Assembly: GCA_023392205.1 (NCBI GenBank)
Contig: JAEVZN010000557.1
Coordinates: forward strand, 1-8,206
Direction of reading: 5' to 3'
Source: Pseudomonadota bacterium
GTDB taxonomy: Bacteria > Pseudomonadota > Alphaproteobacteria > Rhizobiales > Xanthobacteraceae
DNA: 8,206 nucleotides
Every line of letters begins with the position of its first letter. The first letter of the stretch is position 1. The translations under genes and the position numbers were made by a program. The notes below the pieces were generated by a model. It was given only the letters and a program-made list of their open reading frames with translations, did not search any database and was not told the DNA's origin. This document shows, in pieces, positions 6,092 through 8,206 of the stretch.

Positions 6092-6572
6092 GTCCGCGAT
6101 ACGACCGACCATCCTCCATTCAGGGCTGTGCCTCGCTGCAATCCTGGGGCTTGCCCTGTCCGCAATTCCTGCGGCCGCACAGCAACCGCAGGGCGTATCT
6201 GCCGATGCGATCAAATGGGGCGGAGTGCCGCCGGTATTGCCCAAGGGCGGGCAGATGGCCGGAATGTCCGGCGATCCCGGCAAGCCCGGCACCTTCACCG
6301 TGCGGCTGAAAATGCCGGCCGGCTACCGGATCCCGCCGCACCGGCATCCGCACAGCGAGCGGGTCACGGTGATTTCCGGGGAATTGCGGTTCGGCACCGG
6401 CGACAGGATCGATGACAATGCCGCCGCCCGTCTGGGGGCGGGCGGATTTGTCGATTTGCCGGCCAACCAGACGCATTACGCGTTCTCGACCGTCGATACG
6501 GTGATCCAGATCGCCGGCGAAGGTCCGTTCGGCATTGTCTATCCCAACCCGAATGACGATCCGAGCAAGTGA
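6072..6572 (+). CDS. Small exported cupin-domain protein
   Basis: A 166-residue single-domain cupin with a signal peptide (residues 1-36, hydrophobic LCLAAILGLALSAIPAAA, cleavage AAA|Q), so it acts in the periplasm. Cupin motif 1 matches the consensus exactly, G(X)5HXH(X)3E(X)6G: G84, H90, H92, E96, G103. Motif 2 is present as GFVDLPANQTHYAF with P130 and H135. The four expected metal ligands H90, H92, E96 and H135 are therefore intact. The protein ends in the GPFGIVYPNPNDDP block common to small secreted cupins. The reaction is unknown; enzymatic (dioxygenase, isomerase) and binding roles both occur in the fold. The ATG at 6072 has GAGAGG ten bases upstream and gives a clean signal peptide; the frame stays open well upstream, but that stretch is the repeat-rich regulatory gap. 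The divergent MocR regulator is its likely controller, and the leader structure at 6018-6079 may add a second layer (both inference). Confidence 0.92.
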   Translation: MKSFARMSAIRPTILHSGLCLAAILGLALSAIPAAAQQPQGVSADAIKWGGVPPVLPKGGQMAGMSGDPGKPGTFTVRLKMPAGYRIPPHRHPHSERVTVISGELRFGTGDRIDDNAAARLGAGGFVDLPANQTHYAFSTVDTVIQIAGEGPFGIVYPNPNDDPSK

Positions 6573-6581
6573 ACGAAATTG

Positions 6582-6628
6582 TCCCGAACCGGGAAAGGCG
6601 GCCCTCACGGTCGCGTGTATGGGGCCGC
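6582..6628 (+). terminator. Two hairpins after the cupin gene, possible terminator
   Basis: Ten bases after the cupin stop lies a short hairpin TCCCG-AAC-CGGGA (6582-6594). It is followed by a stronger one at 6598-6628. The outer stem GCGGCCCT/GGGGCCGC pairs eight bases (one G-U). After a three-base bulge (6618-6620), the inner stem CACG/CGTG closes a GTCG tetraloop. There is no T-run, so if it terminates transcription it is not a classic intrinsic terminator; it may instead protect or separate the cupin transcript from the caspase gene. Confidence 0.35.
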
Positions 6629-6699
6629 ATCGTCTAGGAAATGTCCGGCTCCGAAGCTAGAATGAGGAGTCGTTTCCAGACAGATGCGGTGCATGCGCG

Positions 6700-8206
6700 A
6701 TGCGATATCTGGCGCTGTTCGTTCTTGGTATCTTTGCGAGCGCGTTCGCCGATGTGGCGCTGGCGGAGCGACGCGTTGCGCTGGTGATCGGCAACGGCGC
6801 CTATCAGAATGCCGCGCCGCTCGCCAATCCCGCCAACGACGCGCGCGCCATGACCGATCTGTTCGTCGCGGCGGGCTTCGAGGTGATCGAGGCCAAGCGC
6901 GATCTCGGCAATCTGGATTTCAAACGCGCGGTGCGCGAGTTCAATGCGGTGGCGCGCGATGCCGATATCGCCGTGCTTTATTATGCCGGCCACGGCATCG
7001 AGGTGAACGGCATCAATTATCTGATCCCGGTAGATGCTAAACTCGCCACCGATTTCGATGTCGAGGACGAGGCCCTGTCGCTCGATCGCATCGTGCGCGC
7101 GCTGGAGCCGGCGCGGCGTCTGCGGCTGATCATTCTCGATGCCTGCCGCGACAATCCGTTTGTGAGCGGGATGCGCCGCAGCGTCTCCACCCGCGCGGTG
7201 TCGTCGGGCCTGGCCAAGGTCGAGCCAGCCAGTTCCGATACGCTGGTGGCGTTTGCGGCCAAGGCAGGCTCCACCGCCGACGATGGCAGCGGGGCCAATT
7301 CGCCCTTCACCTCGGCGCTGGTGAAGAACCTCGCCGTGCCCGGCCGCGATATCCGCATTGGGCTGGGCTTCGGGCGCGACGAGGTGGTCAAGGCGACCGG
7401 CTACAAGCAGGAGCCATTTGTCTATGGCTCGCTCGGCGGCGCGACGGTGGCGCTGGTGCCGGAGACGGCCCCCGCCGTCGTGCAGAGCGAGGCATCCTCA
7501 TCCGCGCCGCAGGCCGTGGCCGCGCCGCAAAGTCCTGCGCCGTCCGCCGCCGCGGATGCCTTGCGCGATTACGAATTTGCCGAACGCGTGGGCACCTTGC
7601 AGGCATGGGACTCGTTTCTGTCGGTGCATCGATCCGGTTTCTATGCCGATCTCGCCCGCGCGCAGCGGGCCAAGCTCGTGCCGCCTGCGCCATCCATTGC
7701 GGCAAACAATAACGCGGAAAACAACACCGCGGAAAACGACAATAATGCGCAGCAACCGGAGGCGAAGATCGCCGTACTCTCGCCGCCTGCCGCGCAATCG
7801 CGCAGCACCGATCCGTTGCCCCGTGAAGAGATAGAGATCGATCCGCGCGCGCTTGCGCGCGACCTGCAGACCGAACTGAAGCGCGTCGGCTGCGATCCGG
7901 GCGCGATCGATGGCATCTGGGCCGGACGCTCGCAACAGGCGCTGACGTTGTTTAACCGTAACGCCAAAGTGGCCCTCGAGGTCAGGGTGGCGAGCCTCGA
8001 TGCGCTCGACGCGGTGAAAGAGCAGCGTGGCCGCATCTGTCCGCTAATTTGCGGCGCCGGAGAGCGTGTGCAGGGCGAGCGCTGTGTCGCCATTCCGGCC
8101 GCGCCGCGCACGCGCGCGCTTCAGGAAGCGGCACGGCCTGCGCCGCAGCGCGGCGCACCGCGTCCGCCGCCCGGCGGCCGTGCGGTGATCCGCGAGGAGA
8201 TCGGCC
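6700..8206 (+). CDS. Exported caspase-like protein (peptidase C14 family), 3' end outside window
   Basis: At least 502 residues are in view, with no stop. Residues 1-22 are a signal peptide (MRYLALFVLGIFASAFADVALA, cleavage ALA|E). The caspase fold spans 24-250: RVALVIGNGAYQNAAPLANPANDARAM opens it, the catalytic histidine is H98 in YYAGHG, and the catalytic cysteine is C149 in IILDACRDNPF. The fold closes with FAAKAGSTADDGSGANSPFT and the family ending QEPFVYGSLGG (236-246). Residues 255-285 are an Ala/Pro linker and 335-351 an Asn-rich one. Residues 380-446 resemble a peptidoglycan-binding-type helical domain (L...GCDPGAIDGIWAGRSQQAL..F). A Cys cluster follows (C447, C451, C462), then a Pro/Arg-rich tail. 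The catalytic pair is intact, so it should be an Arg/Lys- or Asp-specific protease, though substrates are unknown for this bacterial group. The ATG at 6700 is the first start after an in-frame TAG at 6658 but lacks a clear ribosome-binding site (GAGGAG is over 30 bases upstream). Confidence 0.94.
   Translation, partial: MRYLALFVLGIFASAFADVALAERRVALVIGNGAYQNAAPLANPANDARAMTDLFVAAGFEVIEAKRDLGNLDFKRAVREFNAVARDADIAVLYYAGHGIEVNGINYLIPVDAKLATDFDVEDEALSLDRIVRALEPARRLRLIILDACRDNPFVSGMRRSVSTRAVSSGLAKVEPASSDTLVAFAAKAGSTADDGSGANSPFTSALVKNLAVPGRDIRIGLGFGRDEVVKATGYKQEPFVYGSLGGATVALVPETAPAVVQSEASSSAPQAVAAPQSPAPSAAADALRDYEFAERVGTLQAWDSFLSVHRSGFYADLARAQRAKLVPPAPSIAANNNAENNTAENDNNAQQPEAKIAVLSPPAAQSRSTDPLPREEIEIDPRALARDLQTELKRVGCDPGAIDGIWAGRSQQALTLFNRNAKVALEVRVASLDALDAVKEQRGRICPLICGAGERVQGERCVAIPAAPRTRALQEAARPAPQRGAPRPPPGGRAVIREEIG

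Noticed and set aside
6662..6699. ATG at 6662, with GAGGAG just after it, as a start for the caspase gene or a small upstream gene
   Set aside because: It is in a different frame from the caspase domain, and its translation is Arg-rich and motif-free with no upstream ribosome-binding site.

Overview
The window is dense, GC-rich, single-copy-looking bacterial chromosome with short intergenic gaps. It most likely comes from an alphaproteobacterium of the order Hyphomicrobiales (Bradyrhizobium, Pseudolabrys or Xanthobacteraceae type). The clues are a Bug-type solute receptor, a NnrU-type membrane protein, a MocR-type regulator and a secreted caspase-like protein with an EPFVYGSLGG ending, a combination familiar from that group. 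This placement is inference from protein style; there is no rRNA or other marker. I see no insertion sequence, tRNA, CRISPR array or phage gene.

Layout, left to right. Positions 28-2372 on the minus strand form a two-gene operon: an FAD-dependent oxidoreductase (1005-2372), then a periplasmic Bug/TctC solute-binding receptor (28-1008) joined to it by a 4-base ATGA stop/start overlap. A 147-base divergent gap leads to a plus-strand exported M23-type (LytM) peptidase (2520-3731). Next is the integral membrane protein NnrU (3831-4415), tail-to-tail with a MocR/GntR-aminotransferase fusion regulator (4424-5869, minus). A 202-base divergent gap separates the regulator from a small exported cupin (6072-6572, plus). 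The window ends inside an exported caspase-like (peptidase C14) gene (6700 to the right edge, plus; its 3' end is missing).

How the genes may work together. The oxidoreductase-receptor pair looks like uptake plus first oxidation of an unidentified organic acid or related carbon source. The MocR regulator and cupin form a classic divergent regulator/target arrangement, and the gap between them is the most structured DNA in the window. It holds a 19-base near-perfect palindrome (6018-6036), imperfect ~18-base tandem repeats running to the cupin start, and a half-site (6028-6036) exactly complementary to the sequence covering the cupin start codon (6071-6079). This could be an operator, a start-codon-sequestering leader, or simply a local tandem duplication. 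The M23-type peptidase, cupin and caspase-like protein all carry signal peptides, so much of the window is devoted to the cell envelope. No clearly new multi-gene system is evident; the cupin leader is the best candidate for something undescribed.
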